A DNA stretch of 16,477 bases, from positions 19,209 to 35,685 of the forward strand of contig DMKG01000110.1 of assembly GCA_003454415.1 (NCBI GenBank). The letters are read 5' to 3'. The stretch is from Alphaproteobacteria bacterium. GTDB lineage: Bacteria > Pseudomonadota > Alphaproteobacteria > UBA11222. Positions 7,186 to 15,425 of this stretch are shown piece by piece. Each line of letters starts with the position of its first letter. The stretch's first letter is position 1. Position numbers and translations under genes: made by a program. The notes beneath the pieces were generated by a model. The model worked only from the letters and a program-made list of their open reading frames with translations. It did not search any database and was not told the origin of the DNA.

Positions 7186-8319
7186 TCATTCGGGCGCATC
7201 CGCCGTTACCTTGCTGTGGGTCCCGGCGTCCTGCATCGCGGCGGCTTTGGCTTCCACCAGTTCGACGATATGCTCGATCAGACGTCCGTTTTCCAGTTTG
7301 TGGTCCGGCGCGCCAGCCACATAGACCATGCCTGACCCGGCGCCGCCGCCGGTGAATCCGATATCGGTTTCCCGCGCCTCCCCCGGTCCGTTCACCACAC
7401 AGCCCATGATGGACAGGGTGATGGGCGCGGCGATATGGGCAAGCCGCCGTTCAAGCTCGGCGACCGTTTTAACCACGTCAAAGCCCTGCCGCGCACAGGA
7501 CGGGCAGGAGATGATATTCACGCCGCGATGGCGCAGGCCGAGGGCTTTGAGAATTTCATACCCCACCCTGATTTCTTCAACAGGATCCGCCGAAAGCGAC
7601 ACCCTTATGGTGTCGCCAATGCCCGCCCACAGCAGCGAACCCAGGCCAATCGAGCTTTTCACCGTTCCGCTCATCAGCCCGCCCGCTTCGGTAATTCCAA
7701 GATGCAGCGGAAAATCCCCCGCTATTGCCAGTTCCTGATAGGCCGCCACCGCCAGAAACACGTCCGAGGCCTTGACGCTGATTTTATATTCGCGGAAATC
7801 GTGCTCTTCCAGAATGGCGGCGTGATAAAGGGCGCTTTCCACCATGGCGGCGGGACATGGCTCGCCATATTTTTCCAGCAGGTTGCGTTCCAGCGAACCG
7901 GCATTAACGCCGATACGGATGGAACACCCGTGATCGCGCGCCGCCTGAACGACCTCGCGCACCCGGTCCCGCGAACCAATATTGCCTGGATTGATCCGCA
8001 GACAGGCTGCGCCGGCTCTGGCCGCCTCGATCGCTCTTTTGTAATGAAAATGGATGTCCGCGATAATGGGAACCCTGGCTTCATCCACGATGGTCTTCAG
8101 GGCGCGGGTCGCTTCCTCGTCCGGGCATGACACCCGCACCATGTCGGCGCCGGCCAGTTCCAGCGCGCGGATCTGCGCTGACGTTGCTTTCACGTCGCCG
8201 GTTATCGTGTTGGTCATTGACTGAACGCTGATCGGCGCATCCCCGCCGACCGGCACATCGCCGACAAATATCTGGCGCGATTTGCGCCGTTGAATATCCC
8301 GGTAAGGTCTGTGACTCAT
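7186..8319 (-). CDS. ispG: 4-hydroxy-3-methylbut-2-enyl diphosphate synthase (flavodoxin/ferredoxin)
   Basis: Penultimate enzyme of the MEP isoprenoid pathway: it reduces cyclic MEcPP to HMBPP using a [4Fe-4S] cluster. The 377-aa product is of single-chain bacterial length. SVQSMTNT (31-38), [12 protein letters not shown] (57-68), [18 protein letters not shown] (108-115) and [11 protein letters not shown] build the TIM barrel. [12 protein letters not shown] supplies cluster ligands C272 and C275, and [12 protein letters not shown] supplies C307 and the E314 ligand, as in E. coli. It lies downstream of rodZ, a pairing also found in E. coli. The 247-base gap to rodZ contains a candidate promoter of its own. 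The ribosome site before ATG 8319 is poor. Its 3' end converges with the kinase gene. Confidence 0.96.
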   Translation of the reverse strand: MSHRPYRDIQRRKSRQIFVGDVPVGGDAPISVQSMTNTITGDVKATSAQIRALELAGADMVRVSCPDEEATRALKTIVDEARVPIIADIHFHYKRAIEAARAGAACLRINPGNIGSRDRVREVVQAARDHGCSIRIGVNAGSLERNLLEKYGEPCPAAMVESALYHAAILEEHDFREYKISVKASDVFLAVAAYQELAIAGDFPLHLGITEAGGLMSGTVKSSIGLGSLLWAGIGDTIRVSLSADPVEEIRVGYEILKALGLRHRGVNIISCPSCARQGFDVVKTVAELERRLAHIAAPITLSIMGCVVNGPGEARETDIGFTGGGAGSGMVYVAGAPDHKLENGRLIEHIVELVEAKAAAMQDAGTHSKVTADAPE

Positions 8320-8566
8320 GGAGCGGTTATCATGATATATGCGCCTGAATAAACCTCAGCGGATGAGGAGCGCCAGTTTATAGCACCAAATAGGACGGAT
8401 TTGAAGTTACCGCAGGGGGAACGGCCGGCCGCTGGAAGACAAAGTCCCTTCCCGCTCACCGGATCAGCCCTCTTGTCGGTCCCAAACCAGGCAGGTGAGA
8501 GAGGCGCTCCGTCTGGATGCGGAGCTTCCTTCGATGTGAACATGAAAAGAAGCCGTCACCGGGGAT
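8320..8566 (-). other. rodZ-ispG spacer
   Basis: This 247-base spacer is long for genes that usually sit close together. It holds a candidate promoter, a small stem (CCTCA/TGAGG, 8354-8368) in the presumed ispG leader, and an open frame of 75 codons (8543 to 8316). That frame's stop overlaps the ispG start as ATGA, but its product resembles nothing recognised and it has no ribosome site, so I do not call it a gene. Confidence 0.4.
8377..8405 (-). promoter_or_regulatory. candidate sigma-70 promoter for ispG
   Basis: On the minus strand TTCAAA (8400-8405) and TATAAA (8377-8382) are spaced by 17 bases; the -10 matches consensus at 5 of 6 positions. The implied start site near 8370 gives a leader of about 50 bases, so ispG could be transcribed independently of rodZ. 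Confidence 0.42.
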
Positions 8567-9556
8567 TCAGGGCTTGAAACGCTCCCGCAGGATGGCGGCG
8601 TCCAGAGGAAGCCCCCGTATGACCGCCCCTCTTTCCCCAAGGGGCGATTGTTCCGCGCCATCCAGAAAAAGACGAAGGGCGGCCGCATTGCCAATGGTCA
8701 GGCTCAGCCCCTCTTCGCCAGGCGGAACATACTCTTCGCCCGCACGCATCACCCAGGATTTCACCTCCGTTCCATCCGGCCGGATCAGCTGCATCCATGT
8801 ATCCGCGGTGGCGCGCAGCAGCACGGGCGAGGCCGGCGCCCCGGATGGAGACGCCTGGGCAATGACGCCGCCAGGACTGGCGATCAAGGGCGGGGATGGC
8901 GGCAGGTCAGCGGTATCCCGCTGCTGTTCTGGAATCGCTTCGCCGGTAATGGAGCCAGAGGCCTCTGGCTCCATCCCCCCGTCAGACTTGAGCAACTCTT
9001 CAATGGAAGGAATAAGCGGCGCCACCGGCGCCCGTTCGTCAGGGGAAGTCTGTGAAGAAATGGCGGATGGTTCTGACGGCCCCGACGGGTTTTCAGGCGA
9101 TACAGGAACCGCGGGAAGCACGCTGTCCAATTCAGGCGGCTTTGCAATCTGCGGACTGGCCGCCTCTTCTGCGCCGTGAAGATAATACCAGCCGGAGATG
9201 ACCAGTGCAGCGATCGCCAGAGCATAGAGCAGAATGCCCGACCCTGGAGGCCGCAATTCGTCAGGCGCAGCGGGAAAGTTCAACTCCTCGTTTTCCACCT
9301 CCGCATAATGTTCCTGATGCACCCTGCGCAGCATTTCATCCGCGTCCAGATGCAGGTAATCGGCATACGCCCTGACATATCCACGCACATAAACAGCGGC
9401 CGGAAGATCGCCAAAGCGCCCCTCCTCCAAGGCTCTCAAATGGCTGCTGTTGATGCGTAATACCTGCGCCGCGCTGGAGATCTCCTGGCCGCAAGCCTGC
9501 CTTGCGCGCCGCAAATCCCGGCCCACACCGCCATATTCCTGTTCATGACCAGTCAT
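8567..9556 (-). CDS. rodZ: RodZ-like cell-shape protein (HTH, one membrane helix, DUF4115)
   Basis: A bitopic inner-membrane protein linking MreB to the elongation machinery in this family. The 329-aa product has an N-terminal HTH_25 domain (about 8-85; LRRARQACGQEISSAAQVLR, then ALEEGRFGDLPAAVYVRGYVRAYA split by the turn helix). One membrane helix follows (107-127, GILLYALAIAALVISGWYYL). Next is a long Pro/Ser/Glu-rich periplasmic linker (about 130-245) and a C-terminal DUF4115 domain (about 246-315, with TWMQLIRPDG and LRLFLDG). The topology is that of RodZ. ATG 9556 is chosen for the G-run six to seven bases upstream; GTG 9580 and ATG 9571 in the same frame are alternatives. Gene order ptsP-rodZ-ispG reads on one strand. 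Confidence 0.87.
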   Translation of the reverse strand: MTGHEQEYGGVGRDLRRARQACGQEISSAAQVLRINSSHLRALEEGRFGDLPAAVYVRGYVRAYADYLHLDADEMLRRVHQEHYAEVENEELNFPAAPDELRPPGSGILLYALAIAALVISGWYYLHGAEEAASPQIAKPPELDSVLPAVPVSPENPSGPSEPSAISSQTSPDERAPVAPLIPSIEELLKSDGGMEPEASGSITGEAIPEQQRDTADLPPSPPLIASPGGVIAQASPSGAPASPVLLRATADTWMQLIRPDGTEVKSWVMRAGEEYVPPGEEGLSLTIGNAAALRLFLDGAEQSPLGERGAVIRGLPLDAAILRERFKP

Positions 9557-9707
9557 GACCAGACCCCCCATGCCCAACACCCAGCGCCTTGAGAGCCATC
9601 CTCAATCCTGAACCCGCCACACTGCAAACTCATGAAAAGCCTGCACAGCATCCCACAGGGCGGGATCGGACGGGTAATATTAACAGTCTAATAGGGTTAG
9701 GAAATCC

Positions 9708-11996
9708 TTAAAGCGGAACTTTTTTTTCTGCGGCGTATTCCGTCAGACAACCGCGTATATCCGAGTGGTTCGATTTCAGACAGCTACTCAGAAGTCCGGT
9801 TACTTCGGCAGCCTGCAGGTCCATCACCATTTTCTTGACGGGACCGATCGCCATTGGCGACATGGACAGGGCGCGAAACCCAATCCCAATAAGCGCCATC
9901 GCCTCCAGGGGTTTGGCCGCCATTTCTCCGCATAATCCCACCGGAACCCCATAGCTCCCACAGGTTTCGACAATATAGCGCAAAAACTGCAGGACGGGCA
10001 GACTCAAGGCGTCATAGCGGCCGGAAAACTTTGGATTGCTGCGGTCATAAGCGAAGAAAAACTGCATCAGATCATTGGATCCGACCGAGATGAAATCCAC
10101 CAGCGGCAAGAGCTGGGGCAATTGCCATACCAGGGCTGGCACTTCCAGCATGGTGCCGATGCGCAAACTTGCAGGGGGCTGGGCGCCTGCCGCATGCAGC
10201 CGCGCAACTTCTTCATCCACCAGAGCCCTTGCCTGCCTGAACTCGCTGATCTCACTGATCATTGGGAACATGAGGTTGAGATCCCGTCCAGCGGCGGCTG
10301 CGAGCAGGGCGCGAATCTGGTATTTCAGCAGGCTGGGGCGCTCCATCGCCAGCCGTGTGCCACGCCATCCCATAGCCGGATTTTCCTCCAGCCGCTGCCT
10401 CAGATAAGGCAGCGTCTTGTCGGCCCCCACATCCAGCGTCCGGAAGATCACGCGCCGCTGGCCCGCCGCTTCCAGCACCCTGCTGTAGAGACGGCGCTGG
10501 GTTTCGAAGCGGGGGAACACCGCCGAGATCAGGAACTGAAGCTCCGTTCGGAACAGGCCTATGCCGTCCGCGCCGGTATCGTCGAGATGGGGTAAATCCA
10601 CGATCAGACCCGCATTGATCTCAAGGCGAATGCGCTCTCCGTCTCTGGTGATCGCCGGACGGCTGCGCAGGGCGTCAAATTCCGCCTGGCGGCGCGCGCG
10701 AACCTGCATGCGGTCCAGATAGGCGTTCACCACATCCTCGGTCGGGCGCACATAAACCGCGCCGGAATCCCCATCCACGATAACGCCATCGCCCGGCTCG
10801 ACCCAATCGAGTATGTTTTTTGCGCCGCCGACCATGGGAATTTCGAGGGCGCGCGCGACAATCGCTACATGGGAGGTGTCGGCGCCTTCCTCTACCGCAA
10901 GACCGATCAGTTTGCTGCGGTCATAATCCAGCAGTTCCGTCGGCCCAATGCTTTGGGCGACGAGGATGGTGTTTTCAGCCATATGGGACGCCTCCGGCAC
11001 ATGGATCTGGCCGGTCAGATGACGCAAAAGCCGGTTGGACAGATCATCCAGATCACGCAGGCGTTCCCGCAAATAGTCGTCCCGCACGCGCTGCATGCGG
11101 GCGCGATTTTCCATCTGCACCCGTTCCACAGCCGCCGCCGCCGTCAGACCCGACGCCACCGCCTCCTTCAGGCGCTGGGTCCAGCCGCGATCCCGGGCGA
11201 ACATCTGATAGGCTTCCAATACATCCCGATGGGCGCCGGCGCTGGAGATCTTGTCCCTGGAAAGCATTTCCTCCAGCTCCCGATGCAGATCCTGCAGGGC
11301 CTGATCCAGCAGCGACATCTCATTCTTGATATCCGTGGCGATGATATGGGTGATATCGACCCTGGGGGCATGCAGCATGACTTTGCCATAAGCCAGCCCC
11401 TCGGCAAGACCCTTGCCGTGAAAACGATAGGTGCGGGCTTCCGCCAGCACCGCTCCGATTTCTGGCGCTACATCGCTTAGCTCACCCGCATTCGCGGGAT
11501 GCGCCTCGGAAGCGACGGTTTCCGCCAGAACCATGGCGATGGTCTGCAGCGCCTCCTCTTCCTCCTCCTCATAATGGCGCATGGTGCGGTTCTGCACCAC
11601 CAGCACGCCGATCACGCGGCCGCCGCGCAGCATCGGCACACCCATGAAGGACTTGTAGATTTCTTCGCCCGTTTCAGGCCGATAGGCGAATTTCGGATGC
11701 GCCTGCGCGTCCGGAAGGGACACCGTGTCGGCGGTTTCGGCGACAAGGCCCACAAGGCCTTCGCCTACCGCCAGATGCGTCCTGTGCGCAGCGTCGGGGT
11801 TCAAACCTTCCGTGGCGAACAATTCCAGATAGTTATTGGCGCGCAGGAGGTAGAGCGAACACACCTCCGCCACCATATTGGCGGCGATGGCGCGCACAAC
11901 CATGTTCAGGCGCGACTGGGTGTCCTTTGGCTCCGCCATGATCTCGCGCAGCCGCCGGAGCAGGAGCCGCGGACCACCTTGCGAGCCCGCCAGCAT
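9708..11996 (-). CDS. ptsP: nitrogen PTS enzyme I (GAF domain plus PEP-protein phosphotransferase)
   Basis: Takes phosphate from PEP and passes it to NPr, starting the nitrogen-related PTS relay that senses glutamine and controls potassium, nitrogen and envelope functions. The 762-aa product is full length. A GAF domain (about 22-165) contains AVGEGLVGLVAET and SFMGVPMLRGGRVIGVLVVQ. The HPr-binding helical region follows (about 195-330), then the swivelling domain with phospho-acceptor H376 in GADTSHVAIVAR. The PEP-binding barrel (about 450-725) shows GIGLFRTE, FRTLDVGADK, NPAMGWRGTR, SVGSNDLMQF and GLCGEMA with acid/base C689. The GAF domain separates it from sugar-PTS enzyme I. An AGGGA lies about 10 bases before ATG 11996. 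It follows lysC by 92 bases. NPr and EIIA-Ntr genes are not in the window. Confidence 0.95.
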   Translation of the reverse strand: MLAGSQGGPRLLLRRLREIMAEPKDTQSRLNMVVRAIAANMVAEVCSLYLLRANNYLELFATEGLNPDAAHRTHLAVGEGLVGLVAETADTVSLPDAQAHPKFAYRPETGEEIYKSFMGVPMLRGGRVIGVLVVQNRTMRHYEEEEEEALQTIAMVLAETVASEAHPANAGELSDVAPEIGAVLAEARTYRFHGKGLAEGLAYGKVMLHAPRVDITHIIATDIKNEMSLLDQALQDLHRELEEMLSRDKISSAGAHRDVLEAYQMFARDRGWTQRLKEAVASGLTAAAAVERVQMENRARMQRVRDDYLRERLRDLDDLSNRLLRHLTGQIHVPEASHMAENTILVAQSIGPTELLDYDRSKLIGLAVEEGADTSHVAIVARALEIPMVGGAKNILDWVEPGDGVIVDGDSGAVYVRPTEDVVNAYLDRMQVRARRQAEFDALRSRPAITRDGERIRLEINAGLIVDLPHLDDTGADGIGLFRTELQFLISAVFPRFETQRRLYSRVLEAAGQRRVIFRTLDVGADKTLPYLRQRLEENPAMGWRGTRLAMERPSLLKYQIRALLAAAAGRDLNLMFPMISEISEFRQARALVDEEVARLHAAGAQPPASLRIGTMLEVPALVWQLPQLLPLVDFISVGSNDLMQFFFAYDRSNPKFSGRYDALSLPVLQFLRYIVETCGSYGVPVGLCGEMAAKPLEAMALIGIGFRALSMSPMAIGPVKKMVMDLQAAEVTGLLSSCLKSNHSDIRGCLTEYAAEKKVPL

Positions 11997-12069
11997 CAGC
12001 CCGTTTCCCTATGGGTAAAATATCCGGCCATGCGCATCAGACCCCGAAGTTTAATGCAGAAACATTACA

Positions 12070-12084
12070 GGCATAAAACATGCC
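12070..12084. repeat. 5-bp inverted repeat just after lysC
   Basis: GGCAT (12070-12074) and ATGCC (12080-12084) flank a five-base A-rich loop, four bases past the lysC stop on the minus strand. It is too short and lacks a U-tract for a confident terminator. Confidence 0.25.
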
Positions 12085-12088
12085 AGAT

Positions 12089-13309
12089 TCAGTCGGCGTC
12101 AAGCCCGAAGGCCGTATGAAGCGCCCGAACAGCCAGTTCGGTATATTCCGCCGCGATCAGCACGCTGACCTTGATTTCGGAAGTAGAGATCACCTGGATA
12201 TTGATGCCCTTTTCCGCCAGCGCCCTGAACATCCGGCTGGCGACGCCGGCATGACTGCGCATGCCAACCCCGATCACCGACACCTTGACCACATTGGCGT
12301 CGCTTAAAATTTGGGCAAAGCCGATTTGCTCTTTCAGGCTGTTGATGACCTGCAGGGCGCGCTCCAGTTCCGCGCGGCCGATGGTAAAGGTCATGTCGGT
12401 GGATCTGCCGTCCTCCGACACATTCTGCACGATCATGTCTACATTGACATTGGCGTCTGCAAGAGGCCCGAATATGCTGGCGGCGACGCCCGGCTTGTCG
12501 GCCACGCGAATGAGGGTGATTTTCGCTTCATCCTTGGAATAGGCAATTCCGCTTACAACCTCTTGTTCCACGATCTCTCCCTCATCGCAAACCAGAGTGC
12601 CGGGCCTGTCCTCAAAGCTGGACAGCACCTGCACCCGGACATTATGCACCATGGCCAGCTCCACCGAGCGGGTCTGTAAGACCTTGGCCCCCAATGAGGC
12701 CATTTCAAGCATTTCCTCATAAGTGACGCGATCAAGCTTGCGGGCTTTGGCGACAATACGGGGGTCGGTGGTGTAGACCCCGTCCACATCCGTAAAAATA
12801 TCGCACCGCTCCGCATGGATCGCCGCCGCCAGAGCGACGGCGCTGGTGTCAGAACCGCCCCGCCCCAAAGTGGTGATGCGTTCTTCGGGTCCGACGCCCT
12901 GAAAGCCCGCCACCACCGCCACCTCACCGCGTTCAAAGCCAGCCTCCAGCGCTTCTGCGCCGACATCCAGGATGCGCGCTGAACCATGCGCCCCGGAAGT
13001 CGTGACCGGAAGCTGCCAGCCCATCCAGGAGCGCGCCGGAACCCCAATATCCTGCAAGGCCAGGGCCAACAGACCGGAGGTTACCTGTTCGCCGCTGGCG
13101 ACGACGACGTCATATTCCCGTCTGTCCGGCAGTTTCGCCGCCTGATTGCAGTAAGCCACAAGCTGATTCGTCGCCCCCGCCATGGCCGACACCACGACGG
13201 CTACCTGATTTCCCGCAGCGACCTCCCGCTTTACCCGGGCGGCAACATGGGCGATGCGTTCCATATCTGCGACTGAAGTGCCGCCGAATTTCATAACCAG
13301 CCGGGCCAT
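12089..13309 (-). CDS. lysC: aspartate kinase (monofunctional, ACT-regulated)
   Basis: Phosphorylates aspartate, the first step to lysine, threonine, methionine and diaminopimelate. The 406-aa product has the amino-acid kinase domain (1 to about 245) with KFGGTS (7-12), ASGEQVTSGLLA, TTLGRGGSDTSA (146-157) and FTDVDGVYTTDPR (172-184). Two ACT regulatory domains follow (about 262-405; KPGVAASIFGPLADANVNVD and the AEKGINIQVISTSEIKVS region), so feedback inhibition by lysine and/or threonine is expected from the family. No homoserine dehydrogenase domain is present. ATG 13309 is chosen because it gives the standard MARLVMKFGG N-terminus. It is divergent from ubiG across 119 bases and precedes ptsP on the same strand, an arrangement I recall in alphaproteobacteria. 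Confidence 0.96.
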   Translation of the reverse strand: MARLVMKFGGTSVADMERIAHVAARVKREVAAGNQVAVVVSAMAGATNQLVAYCNQAAKLPDRREYDVVVASGEQVTSGLLALALQDIGVPARSWMGWQLPVTTSGAHGSARILDVGAEALEAGFERGEVAVVAGFQGVGPEERITTLGRGGSDTSAVALAAAIHAERCDIFTDVDGVYTTDPRIVAKARKLDRVTYEEMLEMASLGAKVLQTRSVELAMVHNVRVQVLSSFEDRPGTLVCDEGEIVEQEVVSGIAYSKDEAKITLIRVADKPGVAASIFGPLADANVNVDMIVQNVSEDGRSTDMTFTIGRAELERALQVINSLKEQIGFAQILSDANVVKVSVIGVGMRSHAGVASRMFRALAEKGINIQVISTSEIKVSVLIAAEYTELAVRALHTAFGLDAD

Positions 13310-13339
13310 CCATCAACCATTCCTGCAAAAGATACGCCT

Positions 13340-13354
13340 GGCCCTTGCAGGGCC
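13340..13354. repeat. perfect 6-bp-stem palindrome between lysC and ubiG
   Basis: GGCCCT (13340-13345) and AGGGCC (13349-13354) flank a TGC loop. It sits 30 bases upstream of the lysC start and within the 119-base divergent promoter region, so it could be an operator or a hairpin in the lysC leader. No transcription terminator tail is present on either side. Confidence 0.5.
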
Positions 13355-13428
13355 GGTGCGGGTTATCCATACTGAAATGCCGTGCAGGGCGCAAGTTTGG
13401 GAACACTTAATCTTACCCGTGGGCATTC

Positions 13429-14178
13429 ATGACTTCTTCACCCCCCAGCAGCATCGATCCGGATGAAGTGGCGCGGTTTTCCGCGCAAGCCCGGGAGTGG
13501 TGGAATCCCCATGGCCCGTTTCGCCCGCTGCATAAATTCAATCCCGTCCGGCTTGGTTATATCCGGGATCAGATCGGCGCCCATTTCGGGCGGGCGGGCC
13601 AGAACCCCCTGCCCTTCCGCGGGCTGCGCATGCTGGATATCGGATGTGGCGGCGGTCTGGTCTGCGAACCCATGGCCCGGCTTGGGGCGCAGATTACAGG
13701 TGTTGACGCATCGGCGGAGAATATCGCTGCGGCCCATGCCCATGCCCTCGCCCAGGGGCTGGGCGTCGACTACCGGCACGGCAGCGCCGAAGCCCTGGTG
13801 GAGGAAGAGGACCGCTTCGACGTCATCCTCAATCTGGAAGTGATCGAGCATGCGGCCGATCAGAACCTTTTTCTGGCCGCCTGCGCGCAGTTGCTGAAAC
13901 CCGGCGGCCTGATGGTGATGGCGAGCCTGAACCGCACCCTGAAATCCTACGCCCTGGCGATCCTCGGCGCCGAATATCTTCTGCAATGGTTGCCCCGCGG
14001 CACCCATGACTGGAACAAATTCATCAGCCCGGATGAACTGGCGGCAAAGCTGGAAGGTCTGGGATTGCGCGTCGTGGCGCGCACTGGCGTAAGCTACCGG
14101 ATTTTGAACGATCGCTGGGTGCTGAGCGCCGATCAGGAGGTCAATTACATGTTATCCGCGGCAAAATCCCCAGCCTGA
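13429..14178 (+). CDS. ubiG: ubiquinone O-methyltransferase UbiG
   Basis: SAM-dependent enzyme that carries out both O-methylations of ubiquinone biosynthesis at the membrane surface. The 249-aa length is normal. The N-terminal FSAQAREWWNPHGPFRPLHK (17-36) is the UbiG-specific substrate region. The SAM site is MLDIGCGGGLVCEP (68-81), with acidic GVDAS (91-95) ending strand 2. NLEVIEHAADQ and LLKPGGLMVMASLNRT continue the Rossmann fold, and LPRGTHDWNKFISPDEL is the UbiG-specific late insert. The start ATG 13429 has a weak GTGGG upstream. It is transcribed away from lysC. The following lipid gene starts 95 bases downstream on the same strand, so it may or may not be co-transcribed. Confidence 0.96.
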   Translation: MTSSPPSSIDPDEVARFSAQAREWWNPHGPFRPLHKFNPVRLGYIRDQIGAHFGRAGQNPLPFRGLRMLDIGCGGGLVCEPMARLGAQITGVDASAENIAAAHAHALAQGLGVDYRHGSAEALVEEEDRFDVILNLEVIEHAADQNLFLAACAQLLKPGGLMVMASLNRTLKSYALAILGAEYLLQWLPRGTHDWNKFISPDELAAKLEGLGLRVVARTGVSYRILNDRWVLSADQEVNYMLSAAKSPA

Positions 14179-14273
14179 GGCGCAATGCCCCGGATCTGGG
14201 TCTTGGTGCCTGCCCCGGCAATGCGTATAAGAGCGAAGCCTCCTGTACACCGCTGAAATCCCGAAACCTATCC

Positions 14274-15425
14274 ATGACCGCAAAACCCGCACCCGCCATT
14301 CGCATCATCGGACATTCGCCCGTCACCATCTTTGGACTGGATGGCGGAACAAGACTGATGCGTCAATTCGCCAGCGCCGGCTTCGCAGACGCGGCTTTCT
14401 GGCCGGCGCCCATCCAGGACGCCGCTTCCGTAGTTATGGTCCGCGGGGATTATCTTTTAGAGGAAAACCTGCTGCTTGCGCTTGCCGCCAGCCCCGGGAG
14501 CCTTCTTGCCGATCCCGTCAGCGGCCAGATCGCCGGCGCACATATCCAAACGGTCCATGCCGGCGCCATGGCGGAATGGATGGCGCGCAAGGCGCCGCCG
14601 GACGAGGCCGGACTGCCTGAAGGCGTGAGCGCCACCCCTCTTTCAACGGAAGGCGCCGGGGCTTACAGTGCGGAACTGAAGAAGCGGATCACAGCCTATC
14701 TCATGCCCATCACCGCCCTTACCCAGCCGCAGATCGAACGGGATCTTTTCGCCGCCGTCTATAAAGGCGTCACGGACATCATCACCAAACATGTCTGGCC
14801 CTGGCCCGCCTTCCACGTCACCCGCTTCTGTGCGCGGCAGGGCGTCACCCCCAATATGGTGACCTCTGTTGGCGCCGTGCTGACGCTCCTTGCTTATCTT
14901 CTGTTCCTGAATGGGCAGTTTGGACTTGGCCTGCTGGCCGCATGGGGCATGACCTTTCTGGATACGGTGGATGGCAAGCTTGCGCGGGTGACGGTTACCT
15001 CCAGTTTCTTCGGGAATATTTTTGATCACGGCATCGATCTGATCCATCCCCCATTCTGGTATTGGGCCTGGGGCCTGGGCATCGCGGCGGCGGGGGGCGT
15101 GCTTTGGCAGCCCTCCCTCATCTTTGGCGTCGTCATCGGCGGCTATGTCCTGCAGCGGCTGCAGGAAGGCGGCTTCACCTGGATTTTCGGCATTGCGCCC
15201 CATGTCTGGAGGCCCTTTGACAGCCGCTTCCGCCTGATCACGGCAAGACGCAACCCCAATCTCATCCTCCTCACGCTCAGCGCCATTATCGGCCGCCCCG
15301 ATCTTGGCATGCTCGCCGTCGCCCTGTGGACCCTCATCTGTATCGGCATCCACTTCATGCAGATATTCCAGGCGGCGGGGGTGAAGCGCCGCGGCCTGGC
15401 CATTCGTTCCTGGCTTGCCGCGTGA
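14274..15425 (+). CDS. CDP-alcohol phosphatidyltransferase with degenerate nucleotidyltransferase-like N-terminus
   Basis: The C-terminal half (about 175-383) is a membrane CDP-alcohol phosphotransferase. Its catalytic signature DxxDGxxARx8GxxxDxxxD is complete, with D230, D233, D251 and D255, followed by several hydrophobic helices. Such enzymes move a phospho-alcohol group from a CDP-linked donor to an acceptor alcohol. Residues 1-100 have the layout of a sugar-nucleotidyltransferase fold (VTIFGLDGGTRLMRQFASAGF, then VVMVRGDYLLEENLLLAL) but lack the usual LAAGxGxRL loop and the following lysine. The linker AVYKGVTDIITKHVWPWPAFHVTRF before GVTPNMVT resembles that of fused inositol-phosphate cytidylyltransferase/phosphotransferases. 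With Ino1 in the same window, an inositol-lipid role is inferred; phosphatidylglycerophosphate or other head groups are not excluded. The stop overlaps the next start (GTGA). Confidence 0.85.
   Translation: MTAKPAPAIRIIGHSPVTIFGLDGGTRLMRQFASAGFADAAFWPAPIQDAASVVMVRGDYLLEENLLLALAASPGSLLADPVSGQIAGAHIQTVHAGAMAEWMARKAPPDEAGLPEGVSATPLSTEGAGAYSAELKKRITAYLMPITALTQPQIERDLFAAVYKGVTDIITKHVWPWPAFHVTRFCARQGVTPNMVTSVGAVLTLLAYLLFLNGQFGLGLLAAWGMTFLDTVDGKLARVTVTSSFFGNIFDHGIDLIHPPFWYWAWGLGIAAAGGVLWQPSLIFGVVIGGYVLQRLQEGGFTWIFGIAPHVWRPFDSRFRLITARRNPNLILLTLSAIIGRPDLGMLAVALWTLICIGIHFMQIFQAAGVKRRGLAIRSWLAA

Noticed and set aside
7435..8130. 231-codon plus-strand open frame opposite ispG
   Set aside because: It is an antisense shadow; ispG on the minus strand has complete catalytic motifs.
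8517..9179. 220-codon plus-strand open frame opposite rodZ
   Set aside because: The Ser/Gly/Pro-rich product mirrors the Pro/Ser/Glu linker of RodZ and has no recognisable fold.
14643..15353. 236-codon minus-strand open frame opposite the CDP-alcohol phosphotransferase
   Set aside because: The plus-strand protein has the full phosphotransferase signature; the antisense product is charged low-complexity sequence.
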